Assembly (NCBI GenBank): GCA_965221845.1
Contig: OZ244919.1
Location: 3,286,001-3,350,000 of the forward strand
Direction of reading: 5' to 3'
Source of the DNA: JAJEFO01 sp965221845
GTDB lineage: Bacteria > Pseudomonadota > Alphaproteobacteria > Rhodobacterales > Rhodobacteraceae
DNA length: 64,000 nt
This document shows, one piece after another, positions 57,696 to 64,000 of this stretch (the first letter of the stretch is position 1; each line of letters opens with the position of its first letter). A program made the position numbers and the translations under genes. The notes under the pieces are model-generated. The model was not told the DNA's origin. It made no database searches and was given only the letters and a program-made list of their open reading frames with translations.

Positions 57696-58402
57696 GCCGC
57701 CGCCCTCGCGAGGCCCTCGTCGGAGGTCGAGCGCCGGCGCCGGGACTCCGCCCACGCCTCAAGGTCGGCCAAGCGGTAGCGCACCCGGGACCCGAGCTTG
57801 TAGAACTCCGGCCCCTCCCCGCTCACCCGGTAGCGGTCGAGGGTGCGGGGCGACAGGCCCAGATGGGCCGCCGCGGCGCGGGTGTCGAGGTAGGTGGTGT
57901 CGTCTCGCATGGGGGTGTCTCCCTGGTTGGAGGAATCGGTGGTGATGGCAAAGGGTGACGGCGCCAGGACTTGCGCATCCGGAGCGGACTCCGGGAACGC
58001 CTCCCCGACCGCCCTCTCGATGGCCGCGCGCTCGGCCGCGCTCGCGTTCGCCCGCATCCACGCCCGCACCCGGTCCATGGTCGCGAGCGTCGGAGACGCT
58101 CCGGCCGTCAGCCGCGCGACGAACGAGGGGTCGCCCGCGGCGGCGAGCCCGAACACGGCCCGCTTCGTGCGGGTGACCGCCAGGAACGCCTCGACCTCTC
58201 GGCGAAAGCGCGGTCCGAGCGGCGCCTCCCCGATGAAGGCGAGCAGCCGGTCGGCGCTCGAGAGCCGGAGCGTCCGCCCGCGCTTCAGCGTCGCCGCGAG
58301 CCCCGGGTCGTTGAGGGCCTCGAGGCCGAGACGCCGGGCGCTATGCCCGGTGCGCGCCCGGTAGGCGTCGAGGAGGCGGATGAGGGCGGCCTGCGTCGTC
58401 AT
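57692..58402 (-). CDS. multi-HTH DNA-binding protein heading the transfer operon
   Basis: The product has 236 residues. Two similar N-terminal modules (about 18-56 and 78-115) share an LG/FG, A...DP, L...G and T/S..R pattern and look like XRE-type helix-turn-helix repeats. The C-terminal 70 residues (YLDTRAAAAHLGLSPRTLDR, then VRYRLADLEAWAESRRRR) form a MerR/excisionase-like winged helix. An internal ATG at 57910 with a GGGAGA site could express that last domain alone (72 residues). It overlaps traA by ATGA and faces the S24 repressor across a 67-base divergent promoter region. Likely activator or switch of the tra operon, by position. Confidence 0.75.
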   Translation of the reverse strand: MTTQAALIRLLDAYRARTGHSARRLGLEALNDPGLAATLKRGRTLRLSSADRLLAFIGEAPLGPRFRREVEAFLAVTRTKRAVFGLAAAGDPSFVARLTAGASPTLATMDRVRAWMRANASAAERAAIERAVGEAFPESAPDAQVLAPSPFAITTDSSNQGDTPMRDDTTYLDTRAAAAHLGLSPRTLDRYRVSGEGPEFYKLGSRVRYRLADLEAWAESRRRRSTSDEGLARAAA

Positions 58403-58432
58403 GGGCGCGCACCATAGGGACGGGGCGCAGGC

Positions 58433-58468
58433 TTGACAATAGGAAGAAGTAGTACATATCCTGCACTA
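58433..58468 (+). promoter_or_regulatory. divergent promoter with palindromic operator
   Basis: TTGACA (58433-58438) and TATCCT (58457-58462) are 18 bases apart and form a plausible promoter for the S24 repressor. Transcription should start very near its ATG 58470. An inverted repeat TAGTACA-N5-TGCACTA (58450-58468, 6 of 7 positions matching) covers the -10 box and is a good operator candidate. The same 67-base gap must also hold the promoter of the leftward tra operon. Confidence 0.6.
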
Positions 58469-58469
58469 T

Positions 58470-59180
58470 ATGACACACCGGCGAGCCCCCGCGATGGCCA
58501 GCGACCCCGTGCGAGAACGCCTGAAGGCGCTCCTTCGCCAGAACGACCTCACCATGAGCCGCGCCTCGACCGCCATTGGGCGCAACAAGACGTATCTTCA
58601 GCAGTACCTCGTGCGCGGGATGCCGAAGGTCCTCGGGTTTCAGGACTCGGAAGCCCTGGCGAAGCTCCTCCACTGCGACCCCGCCGAGCTCCGCCACGCC
58701 GCGCTCCCGCCCCGCAAGGCCCCCACCCGCACCCGGCGCTACGGCCCCCGCGCCCACCCCGACGCGCCGCTCGTTCCCGTCCCCGAGATGGAGGTCGAGG
58801 CGGCCGCGGGCGGCGGCGCCGTCGCCGGCGAGGTCGTCGAGGAGAAGGCCCGCTGGTATCTCCCCGAGGCGATGGTGCGCCACGAGGGCGATGCGGACCC
58901 GAAGACGCTCCGCATCCTTCGCGTGCGGGGCGACTCCATGGAGCCCGAGATGCGCGAGGGCGACCGGCTGCTCGTCGACACCGCAAGGCGAAGGCCCGCC
59001 ACCGGCGAGCTCTTCGTGCTCTTCGACGGCACCGGCCTCGTCGTCAAGCGCGTCGAGATGGTGCCGGGAGAGGAACGCATCCGCCTCCTCTCCGCTAACC
59101 CCGCCTACGAGCCCTACACCGCGCTCGGCGAAGAGATCCACGTCGTCGGCAAGGTGGTCTGGGTGCTGAGGAGGATGTGA
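58470..59180 (+). CDS. XRE/S24-family (CI/LexA-like) repressor
   Basis: The product has 236 residues. An N-terminal helix-turn-helix (about 16-55; VRERLKALLRQNDLTMSRAS, GRNKTYLQQYLVRG) precedes a C-terminal S24 peptidase domain with catalytic Ser156 in RVRGDSMEPEM and Lys193 in GLVVKRVE. Such repressors cleave themselves on SOS signals and control conjugation genes (SetR-like logic). A candidate operator overlaps its own promoter. ATG 58470 would be leaderless, as for lambda cI; ATG 58494 with a weak GGCGAG site is the alternative start. Confidence 0.88.
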   Translation: MTHRRAPAMASDPVRERLKALLRQNDLTMSRASTAIGRNKTYLQQYLVRGMPKVLGFQDSEALAKLLHCDPAELRHAALPPRKAPTRTRRYGPRAHPDAPLVPVPEMEVEAAAGGGAVAGEVVEEKARWYLPEAMVRHEGDADPKTLRILRVRGDSMEPEMREGDRLLVDTARRRPATGELFVLFDGTGLVVKRVEMVPGEERIRLLSANPAYEPYTALGEEIHVVGKVVWVLRRM

Positions 59181-59307
59181 GGGCAGGCGTCTCTCCCACG
59201 GTGCCGGCACCGGCTTCCTCACGCGGGCCGTCCGGCCTGTCCTCGTATCGTAGGACGGACGCACGACGGCTGAGGCGGCGGCAGGAAGCGAAGTGATTCG
59301 GTAACAT

Positions 59308-59559
59308 ATGAGTTACTACGCTCCCATGTTGGAGATCGAGGCGTATGTCGATGCCCAGGGCGACAGCCCGTTCGCGCGATGGTTCGATCGCCTCGACGCC
59401 CGCGCCGCGGCCAAGGTGACCACCGCGTTGTCGCGCATCGAACGGGGAAACCTCTCCAACGCGAAAGGGGTCGGTGCCGGCGTGGTCGAGTACCGCATCG
59501 ACTTCGGTCCCGGCTACCGGATCTATTTCGCCTGGCGGAACGCGGGGCGGAGGCGGTGA
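59308..59559 (+). pseudogene. RelE/HigB-like addiction toxin, truncated by an IS remnant
   Basis: The first about 74 codons fit the phage-derived Gp49-like/RelE toxin family: ARWFDRLDARAAAKVTTALS, IERGNLSNAK and a YRIDFGPGYRIYF strand. After IYF (position 59530) the sequence switches to IS5-family transposase DNA, so the last 9 codons are foreign and the C-terminal catalytic strand and helix are missing. The protein is likely inactive. A matching antitoxin does not follow on the same strand. Confidence 0.7.
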
Positions 59560-59761
59560 TTCCGTCGAAGCGGAGCCGGACGGTGTCGCGGGCGCATGAC
59601 CGGGAGGTCTACGGCTGGCGGCACCTGGTGGAGAACTTCTTCGCGAAGATCAAGGAGTTCCGTGCGATCGCGACCCGGTACGACAAGACCGACGCGAGCT
59701 TTGCCGCCGGGATTCACCTCGTCGCCGGCGTGGTCGCGGCGACATGAGTGTCAACGGGCCC
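59531..59761 (+). mobile_element. 3' remnant of an IS5-family (IS427-like) element
   Basis: These 231 bases match, with a few substitutions, the transposase C-terminal end at 61866-62100 (opposite orientation). In the transposase frame they encode about 70 residues including SRTVSRAHDREVYGWRHLVE and ATRYDKTDASFAAGIHLVAG. They end with TGAGTGTCAACGGGCCC, the same terminal sequence as the larger copy. TAG follows, consistent with a CTAG-like target. The 5' part of this copy is gone. Confidence 0.8.
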
Positions 59762-59953
59762 TAGCTTCCATGGCCCATGATTCTGGCCACGGCCGTCGCC
59801 CGGGTCACGCTCGATCTCGGCGAACAGGCCAGACCGCGTGGTCACTACATCCACCATGCTGGCCAGGCCGCCGATCATGCGCCAACCAAACTGAACTGCG
59901 CTCCCTCTGTCGGCCCGGTTGAAACACCAGGCGGACAATGCTACCTCCCTGGC

Positions 59954-60274
59954 ATGGTGGATACAGCATTCGACACACTGGCGGTGACGCGCCAGCTCAA
60001 GGCCAGGGGCTTTGACGCCGACAAGGCCGAGGCGATCACCGAGGCCGTCCGCGCCGGAGTGACGGGCGGGGTCGCGACGAAAGCCGATCTTGCGGAACTG
60101 CGCGGCGATTTCGCGAAACTGGGCGGAGAAATGGCGGAGATCAGGAACGACCTTCTCTGGGTCAAGCGGATCGGCGCGGCAATCGTCGCGATCCTGCTTG
60201 CGGCGTCCGGCTTCGCGTTCAGCATGCTGATCGACATGAACGCGCAGATCGCCGCGCTGGCTTCCGGCGGGTGA
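59954..60274 (+). CDS. DUF1640-like coiled-coil membrane protein
   Basis: The product has 106 residues. Residues 1-45 (FDTLAVTRQLKARGFDADKA, AEAITEAV) and the coiled coil with VATKADLAELRGDFAKL match DUF1640 (CCDC90-like) proteins. A single C-terminal membrane helix follows (AIVAILLAASGFAFSMLI). It has slightly lower GC than the tra genes. Such small proteins are abundant in proteobacterial genomes next to toxin-antitoxin genes; no function is established. The 190 bases before it hold no identifiable feature. Confidence 0.7.
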   Translation: MVDTAFDTLAVTRQLKARGFDADKAEAITEAVRAGVTGGVATKADLAELRGDFAKLGGEMAEIRNDLLWVKRIGAAIVAILLAASGFAFSMLIDMNAQIAALASGG

Positions 60275-60330
60275 GCGCTCCGCATTCCGGGTCCCGCCCC
60301 GACGGCAAGGGCGTGGAGGCTATGGAATGC

Positions 60331-60367
60331 ACACCTTGACACCTTGACACCTTGACACCTTGACACC
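60331..60367 (+). repeat. 8-bp tandem repeat
   Basis: ACACCTTG repeated about 4.6 times without a mismatch, between the DUF1640 gene and the higB fragment. Probably slipped-strand expansion. Confidence 0.85.
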
Positions 60368-60369
60368 TG

Positions 60370-60482
60370 AGACGGAGCCCGGGCAGGTCCATCCCCTCCG
60401 GTCCCCGGCCGGGACCAGGCGCCGCCAGGATGTCCGGCGGCCCCGCGACATGCGCCGGGGCCACGCGGCGCACCGTCCTCCC
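60370..60482 (-). pseudogene. fragment of a second higB toxin gene
   Basis: About 110 bases match the middle of the intact higB at roughly 61627-61738 (same orientation), including the codons for RRVAPAHVA and RGPEGMDLPG. The ends of the gene are absent, so this is a decayed or partial duplicate. Confidence 0.65.
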
Positions 60483-60545
60483 CGCGGCCCGTCTCCCCCG
60501 GATCTCCCAAAGGCCGTGCCTGGCCGTTCCAGATGCCGCGCCGGG

Positions 60546-60860
60546 TCAAGGCCTGACATTCCCCCTGGCCGCATCCGGCTCGAGAGAGACCTTCAGGTCA
60601 AGAGCCCTGGCAACCTTCAGGACGGTGGCGAGCGTCGGGTTTCCCCCTGCCGACAGGGCCTTCAGGCCGACGCGGCTCATCCCGGCTTCCGGTGCGCGTG
60701 CCGTCATGTTCCGTGCCCGTGCGGCGGTTCCAGGGGCGTGGGCGACATGGGCGGGGTCATCGCCGCCCTCTTCCATCACTGCCTCAAGACAGGCCGCGAT
60801 GTCCTCTTCGCCCTTCAGGCAGTCGGCGGTGTCGTGGAGAGCATACGTCACTTTCTCCAT
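60546..60860 (-). CDS. addiction-module antidote protein (HigA-like), probably orphan
   Basis: The 104-residue product matches the putative addiction-module antidote family: YALHDTADCLKGEEDIAACL, EEGGDDPAHVAHA, AARARNMT and a C-terminal helix-turn-helix MSRVGLKALSAGGNPTLATV. One residue of the usual GLYKALS is missing (GLKALS), which may weaken the recognition helix. Its toxin gene should lie just upstream, and only a C-terminal remnant is found there (60873-60950). It is the surviving half of a broken toxin-antitoxin pair. Confidence 0.7.
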   Translation of the reverse strand: MEKVTYALHDTADCLKGEEDIAACLEAVMEEGGDDPAHVAHAPGTAARARNMTARAPEAGMSRVGLKALSAGGNPTLATVLKVARALDLKVSLEPDAARGNVRP

Positions 60861-60872
60861 CCCCCAATCCTT

Positions 60873-60950
60873 TCACTCCCTGGCGGGCCTTTTCGCCCGC
60901 GCGATGTCCCGGGCCCGGGACGACCTGTCGCCGGCCACAAAGCGGAACGG
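60873..60950 (-). pseudogene. C-terminal remnant of the cognate RelE-type toxin
   Basis: On the minus strand, directly before the antitoxin, the frame ending at TGA 60875-60873 reads GDRSSRARDIARAKRPARE, the typical end of addiction-module killer proteins (GGDKSSQxRDIxRAK). No start or N-terminal part precedes it. The 345-base gap 60861-61205 otherwise holds nothing I can identify. Confidence 0.6.
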
Positions 60951-61205
60951 CACGTCCACAATGTACGCATGCGGAGGCTCCGCGGGTTCGTGCGCGTGCC
61001 GCAAGCCAGCCCCGTCCCGGTCTTGCCGTCAAATCCGGCGGAACCCGTCCCGACCCATGCCGCACGAGAGGTGCCGCCGCCATCGCGAAGCGGGGCATGA
61101 GCGTTCGGTGCCGAGGCCCCGCGGACGTGTGCCGGAAATGCGTGGCCCGCGCTCTCTGCCGCCCGGGAGCATCCAGCGCCTCCGTCCAAGTGGCGTTCGC
61201 GCGGG

Positions 61206-61493
61206 TCACGCCGCGGCGAACCGCTCCACTGCGATCCGGCCGGCCCGGTCGCGGGCCCGCCACAGGTCATGGGCCATCTGCATCCCCAGCCAGGTTTCGG
61301 GAGTGGAGCCGAAAGCCTTCGACAGCCTTATCGCCATCTCCACGGATATCCCCGCGCGTTCGTTGACCAGTTCCGAAAGTGCCTGCCGCGTGACGCCCAG
61401 CCCTTCGGCGGCCCGTGTGACCGTCAGCCCCAGGGGCTCGAGGCACTGCCGCCTCACGACGCCGCCAGGATGCGGCGGGTTGTACATCGCCAT
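61206..61493 (-). CDS. higA: HigA-family antitoxin
   Basis: The 95-residue product starts NPPHPGGVVRRQCLEPLGLT, the hallmark of HigA/VapI antidotes, followed by an XRE helix-turn-helix (VTRAAEGLGVTRQALSELVN) and RLSKAFGSTPETWLGMQMAHDL. It neutralises HigB and represses the operon. It lies 12 bases after higB with a GAGGAG site, the toxin-first order typical of higBA. The pair looks intact. Confidence 0.9.
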   Translation of the reverse strand: MAMYNPPHPGGVVRRQCLEPLGLTVTRAAEGLGVTRQALSELVNERAGISVEMAIRLSKAFGSTPETWLGMQMAHDLWRARDRAGRIAVERFAAA

Positions 61494-61505
61494 ATCTCAG
61501 TCTCC

Positions 61506-61784
61506 TCAGTGATAGTCCACGTAGTTCACGTCGACCGCCGCGCCGTCCTCGAACCGAAACGTCACGCGCCAGTTTCCCGATACCCGAACCGACCAATGCC
61601 CCTCCAGCGGCCCTTTCAGCCCGTGAAGCCGGAACCCGGGCAGGTCCATCCCCTCCGGTCCCCGGCTGAGATCAAGCGCCGCCAGGATATCCCGCAGCTT
61701 CGCGACATGCGCCGGGGCCACCCGGCGCACCGTCCTCCCCTCGTACAGGGCTTTCAGTCCGCTGTGACGGAAAGACGAAATCAT
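61506..61784 (-). CDS. higB: HigB-family toxin (mRNA interferase)
   Basis: The 92-residue product starts MISSFRHSGLKALYEG and contains HVAKLRDILAALD, MDLPGFRLHGLKG and WSVRVSGNWRVTFRFEDG, all standard for HigB toxins of the RelE superfamily that cut mRNA on the ribosome. Starts at ATG 61784. A fragment of a related gene lies at 60370-60482. It stabilises the element or chromosomal region carrying it. Confidence 0.9.
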   Translation of the reverse strand: MISSFRHSGLKALYEGRTVRRVAPAHVAKLRDILAALDLSRGPEGMDLPGFRLHGLKGPLEGHWSVRVSGNWRVTFRFEDGAAVDVNYVDYH

Positions 61785-61879
61785 CGCCCTGCCATATGCG
61801 CTCACCCGGTGGATGGCAACGGCTGACCGGACTTCCGTCGCTTCCGGCGCCCGCAAGGCGCACTAGGGCCCGTTGACAC

Positions 61880-62399
61880 TCATGTCGCCGCGACCACGCC
61901 GGCGACGAGGTGGATCCCGGCGGCAAAGCTCGCGTCGGTCTTGTCGTACCGGGTCGCGATCGCACGGAACTCCCTGGTCTTCGCGAAGAGGCTCTCCACC
62001 AGGTGCCGCCAGCCGTAGACCTCCCGGTCATGCGCCCGCGACACCGTCCGGCTCCGCTTCGACGGGACCGCCGCCTCCGCCCCGCGTTCCGCCAGGTCCT
62101 CCAGCAGCCAGTCCGCGTCGAACGCCTTGTCGCCGACGAAGGCCCCGAACGCCAGGCCGTCGAGAAGCCCCGGCACCCCCTTGAGGTCGTGCGCCTGGCC
62201 GGGAAGGATCCTGAAGCGGACCAGATAGCCGAGCGCGTCCACGACGGCCACGACCTTGCTCGTCAGGCCGCCTCTGGAACGACCGATCCCCTGGCTCGAG
62301 GTCCCCCTTTTGCGCCGGACGCCTTCTGATGCGCCTGGACGACCGTGCCGTCGACGAACACCCACTCGAGGTCGAACTCCTCCGACAAGGCGTCGCCGC
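61880..62399 (-). pseudogene. IS427-like transposase, 3' portion (end of orfA plus orfB)
   Basis: From the IS30 junction the orfA frame continues EEFDLEWVFVDGTVVQAHQK (first catalytic Asp) to a slippery run AAAAGGGGG at 62311-62303. There a frameshift leads into orfB: GIGRSRGGLTSKVVAVVDAL, GDKAFDADWL (second Asp) and AHDREVYGWRHLVE (Glu region), ending GVVAAT. Frameshifting at such a run is normal for this group. The IS30 insertion separates it from its start, so it is not expressed as a whole. Confidence 0.75.
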
Positions 62400-63697
62400 T
62401 TCCACTCCGAAGTGCAACATCAGCCAGCGAGGGGCGAAGCCCGAGCGGCGGCGGTCCCTTCACCGGGAGGCGTAGCCAGTCTTCCGGGGCGGTGCAAGCC
62501 CTGCCGGGCGCTGTCCGCGGCCCGCCGGACGCAGGGAGGGCGGAGCCCGACCGGAGGACGGCGGGCCGCGGACAGCGCGCATCTCCCCTCGGAGCCGCCC
62601 CCGGCGGCCCCGGAACGGCCCCCTCAGGGCGGCTGCGCCTGGTGGAAGGCCTCGGACGGGGTGAGGTAGCCCAGCGCCTTCCTCGGACGTGCGTTCAGCC
62701 GGTCCTGGACGGCCTTCACGGCCTCGTCCGTCACCTTGCGGAAGTCCGTGCCCTTCGGGAACCACTCCCGCACCAGCCCGTTCACGTGCTCGTTCAGGCC
62801 GCGCTCCCAGGAGTGGTACGGGCGCGCGAAGAAGAACCCCGCGCCCAGCGCCTCGGCCACCCTGGCATGGCCCGCGAACTCCTTGCCGTTGTCCGCGGTG
62901 ACCGTGTGCACGGGGAGAGGGCCCAGCATGCCGGTCATGGCCGAGCCGACCGCGTCCGCCGTCTTCCTCTCGACCCTTTCGAGCAGCGTGTACTTGGACG
63001 CCCTGTCCACCAGGGAGACAAGCGCGCCGCTGTGGCCCTTGCCCACAATGGTGTCGGCCTCCCAGTCGCCGACCCGTTCCTTCGCCTCCACGACGTCCGG
63101 GCGCTCGGAGATGTCCACCCGGCCCGGGATGTGGCCGCGGCCCGCGTGGGCCCCGCCCTTCCGGTCCGGCTTCCTGCCGCGGCGGCGGAGATGCCGCCAG
63201 AGACCGCCGCCGGCCTTCCGGTCGGCGTGGATGCGCTCGTAGATCCACTGACGCCCCGCCATCGGCTCGCCCTCCTTGCGGAGGCGCCCGCTGACCTGCT
63301 CGGGGCTCCAGCCCTCGGCCAGCCGCTCCTCCGCCATGCGCCACAGCTCCGGCGTCATCTTGCGCGCCACCGACGAGGCCGCGCTGCGGCGCCTGTCCGA
63401 CTTGCGCTGGGCCTGCTTGTGGCGGTAGCCGCGCCTGCCGGCGTTGCGCCGCACCTCGCGCCAGACCGTCGTGCGGTCGCGGCCGAGCTGGCGGGCGATC
63501 GCCGGGCCGGAAAGCCCGCTTTTCCTCAGGGCGTGGATCTGGCAGCGTTCCGCATGAGGCCGGTGGCGATGGCCCTCGGGCATGACAGTCTCCTTGCTTC
63601 ATCACAGGGACTGTCGTCGCCGCCTGGCCGATTCGCAACATCATGTGTCGCCGAACGACCAGGAACACTGCATCAGGTGTTGCACTTCAGAGTGGAA
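62400..63697 (-). mobile_element. complete IS30-family element
   Basis: Imperfect terminal inverted repeats TTCCACTC(C/T)GAAGTGCAACA are seen at 62400 and, inverted, ending at 63697, about 1.3 kb apart. They enclose one intact transposase gene. The element sits inside orfA of the IS427-like element. A target duplication of the usual 2-3 bases is not obvious (CGC versus CGG). Confidence 0.82.
62624..63583 (-). CDS. IS30-family transposase
   Basis: The 319-residue product is intact. The N-terminal helix-turn-helix (CQIHALRKSGLSGPAIARQL, GRDRTTVWREVRRN) binds the ends. The C-terminal DDE domain has D in VGDWEADTIVGKG, D in VTADNGKEFAGH, and the YHSWERGLNEHVNGLVREWF block carrying the Glu region, all diagnostic of IS30. 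ATG 63583 is preceded on the minus strand by AAGGAGACTGTC. It is probably active. Confidence 0.93.
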   Translation of the reverse strand: MPEGHRHRPHAERCQIHALRKSGLSGPAIARQLGRDRTTVWREVRRNAGRRGYRHKQAQRKSDRRRSAASSVARKMTPELWRMAEERLAEGWSPEQVSGRLRKEGEPMAGRQWIYERIHADRKAGGGLWRHLRRRGRKPDRKGGAHAGRGHIPGRVDISERPDVVEAKERVGDWEADTIVGKGHSGALVSLVDRASKYTLLERVERKTADAVGSAMTGMLGPLPVHTVTADNGKEFAGHARVAEALGAGFFFARPYHSWERGLNEHVNGLVREWFPKGTDFRKVTDEAVKAVQDRLNARPRKALGYLTPSEAFHQAQPP

Positions 63698-63950
63698 CGG
63701 GGGCGTTGAAAACGCGTTCGAATACCCCCGAAAGCGCCCAGCGCCGGAACCGCCTGGAGACGCTGTTCCAGTTCCCGAACCGCGCGGGGAGGTCGCGCCA
63801 CGGCGACCCCGTGCGGAACCGCCAGAGCACCGCCTCCATGAAAAGGCGGTTGTCCGCCGCCGTGCCGCCGGGATCGGACTTCTTGCCCGGCAGCATGTCC
63901 TCGATCCGCGCCCACATGGCGTCGGTCAGAACCGTCCTGTCTGCATTCAT
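63698..63950 (-). pseudogene. IS427-like transposase orfA, 5' portion
   Basis: Starts MNADRTVLTDAMWARIEDML and continues GTAADNRLFMEAVLWRFRTG and PWRDLPARFGNWNSVSRRF, the DUF4096-type N-terminal domain of IS427-group transposases. At FERVFNAP the frame is cut by the IS30 end at 63697. The remainder of the gene resumes at 62399. The final 50 bases of the window (63951-64000) contain no recognisable end repeat. Confidence 0.8.
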
Positions 63951-64000
63951 GATGTCACCTGTTTCCTGCCCGTGCCGCCGTTCCGGCGGTCATCGGGGAA

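Larger units (their letters stand above)
61866..64000 (-). mobile_element. IS5-family (IS427-like) element interrupted by IS30, right end beyond the window
   Basis: The left end is GGGCCCGTTGACACTCATG at 61866, preceded by CTAG, and matches the terminal sequence of the remnant at 59531-59761 in inverted orientation. It contains split orfA (63698-63950) and orfA/orfB (61880-62399) parts on the minus strand. Without the 1.3-kb IS30 insertion the element would be about 0.85 kb so far, near full length for this group, so its other end should lie just past position 64000. Confidence 0.8.

Noticed and set aside
60331..60367. Possible CRISPR array
   Set aside because: The units are 8 bp, adjacent and without spacers; it is a simple tandem repeat.
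59308..60950. Idea that the truncated toxin (59308) and the toxin tail (60873-60950) are two halves of one gene separated by IS-mediated inversion
   Set aside because: The halves belong to different sub-groups of the toxin family by their motifs, and the geometry leaves about 1 kb of extra DNA between them.
1..64000. rRNA, tRNA, integrase, att direct repeats and replication initiator
   Set aside because: None could be recognised, so no claim is made about integration site or autonomous replication.

Overview
This window is most of a self-transmissible element (an integrative and conjugative element or conjugative plasmid) from a very GC-rich Pseudomonadota host. Strong C/G bias at third codon positions, a complete F-type (MPF-F) transfer operon, a MOB-F relaxase, HigBA-type toxin-antitoxins and IS5/IS30 elements all fit. 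I cannot place the species. An alphaproteobacterium or a halophilic/sulfur gammaproteobacterium are both plausible. No integrase, att site, ParA or replication initiator lies in the window, so integrative versus plasmid status is undecided.

Layout. (1) Positions 1-26.98 kb, plus strand, hold a maintenance and accessory backbone: a MoxR AAA ATPase (cut by the window edge) with a DUF3150 protein and a VWA protein; a long ParB-like protein; a GHKL ATPase followed by a small gene copying its C-terminal domain; DUF2958; a giant methylase-helicase of the Strawberry-notch type; RadC; SSB; AlkB-like oxygenase; a lone macrodomain; a Toprim primase; two SLOG-fold proteins; DUF4326; and several conserved small unknowns. 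Many are separated by good intrinsic terminators, so this is a series of short transcription units. Between 22.4 and 26.2 kb the gaps hold copies of a dispersed GC-rich repeat. A 1.1-kb gene-poor gap precedes a ribbon-helix-helix gene that may be a relaxosome accessory protein.

(2) Positions 27.1-34.3 kb hold a cargo module with visibly different codon use (many A/T-ending codons). It encodes a 2064-residue protein with an N-terminal Cap4/DUF4297-like nuclease, a STAND NTPase and a very long helical C-terminal part, followed by a second PD-(D/E)XK nuclease-like protein. This looks like an Avs-type anti-phage system carried by the element and is the most interesting locus here.

(3) Positions 34.9-58.4 kb, minus strand, hold the transfer region, read from right to left: a regulator, then traA-L-E-K-B-V-C, a degenerate HD-domain gene, a small gene, trbI, an S26 peptidase (traF-like), traW, an extra ssb, traU, trbC, traN, traF, traH, traG, then traD and traI. 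Most neighbours overlap by a GTGA or ATGA, suggesting tight translational coupling. One small plus-strand membrane-protein gene sits between traG and traD. A divergent S24-family repressor with a palindromic operator at 58.45 kb probably controls the operon.

(4) Positions 59.2-64 kb are a boundary zone of toxin-antitoxin genes and insertion sequences: a toxin gene cut by an IS5-family remnant, a DUF1640 gene, an antitoxin with a decayed toxin, an intact higBA pair, and an IS5-family (IS427-like) element that is itself split by an intact IS30-family element.
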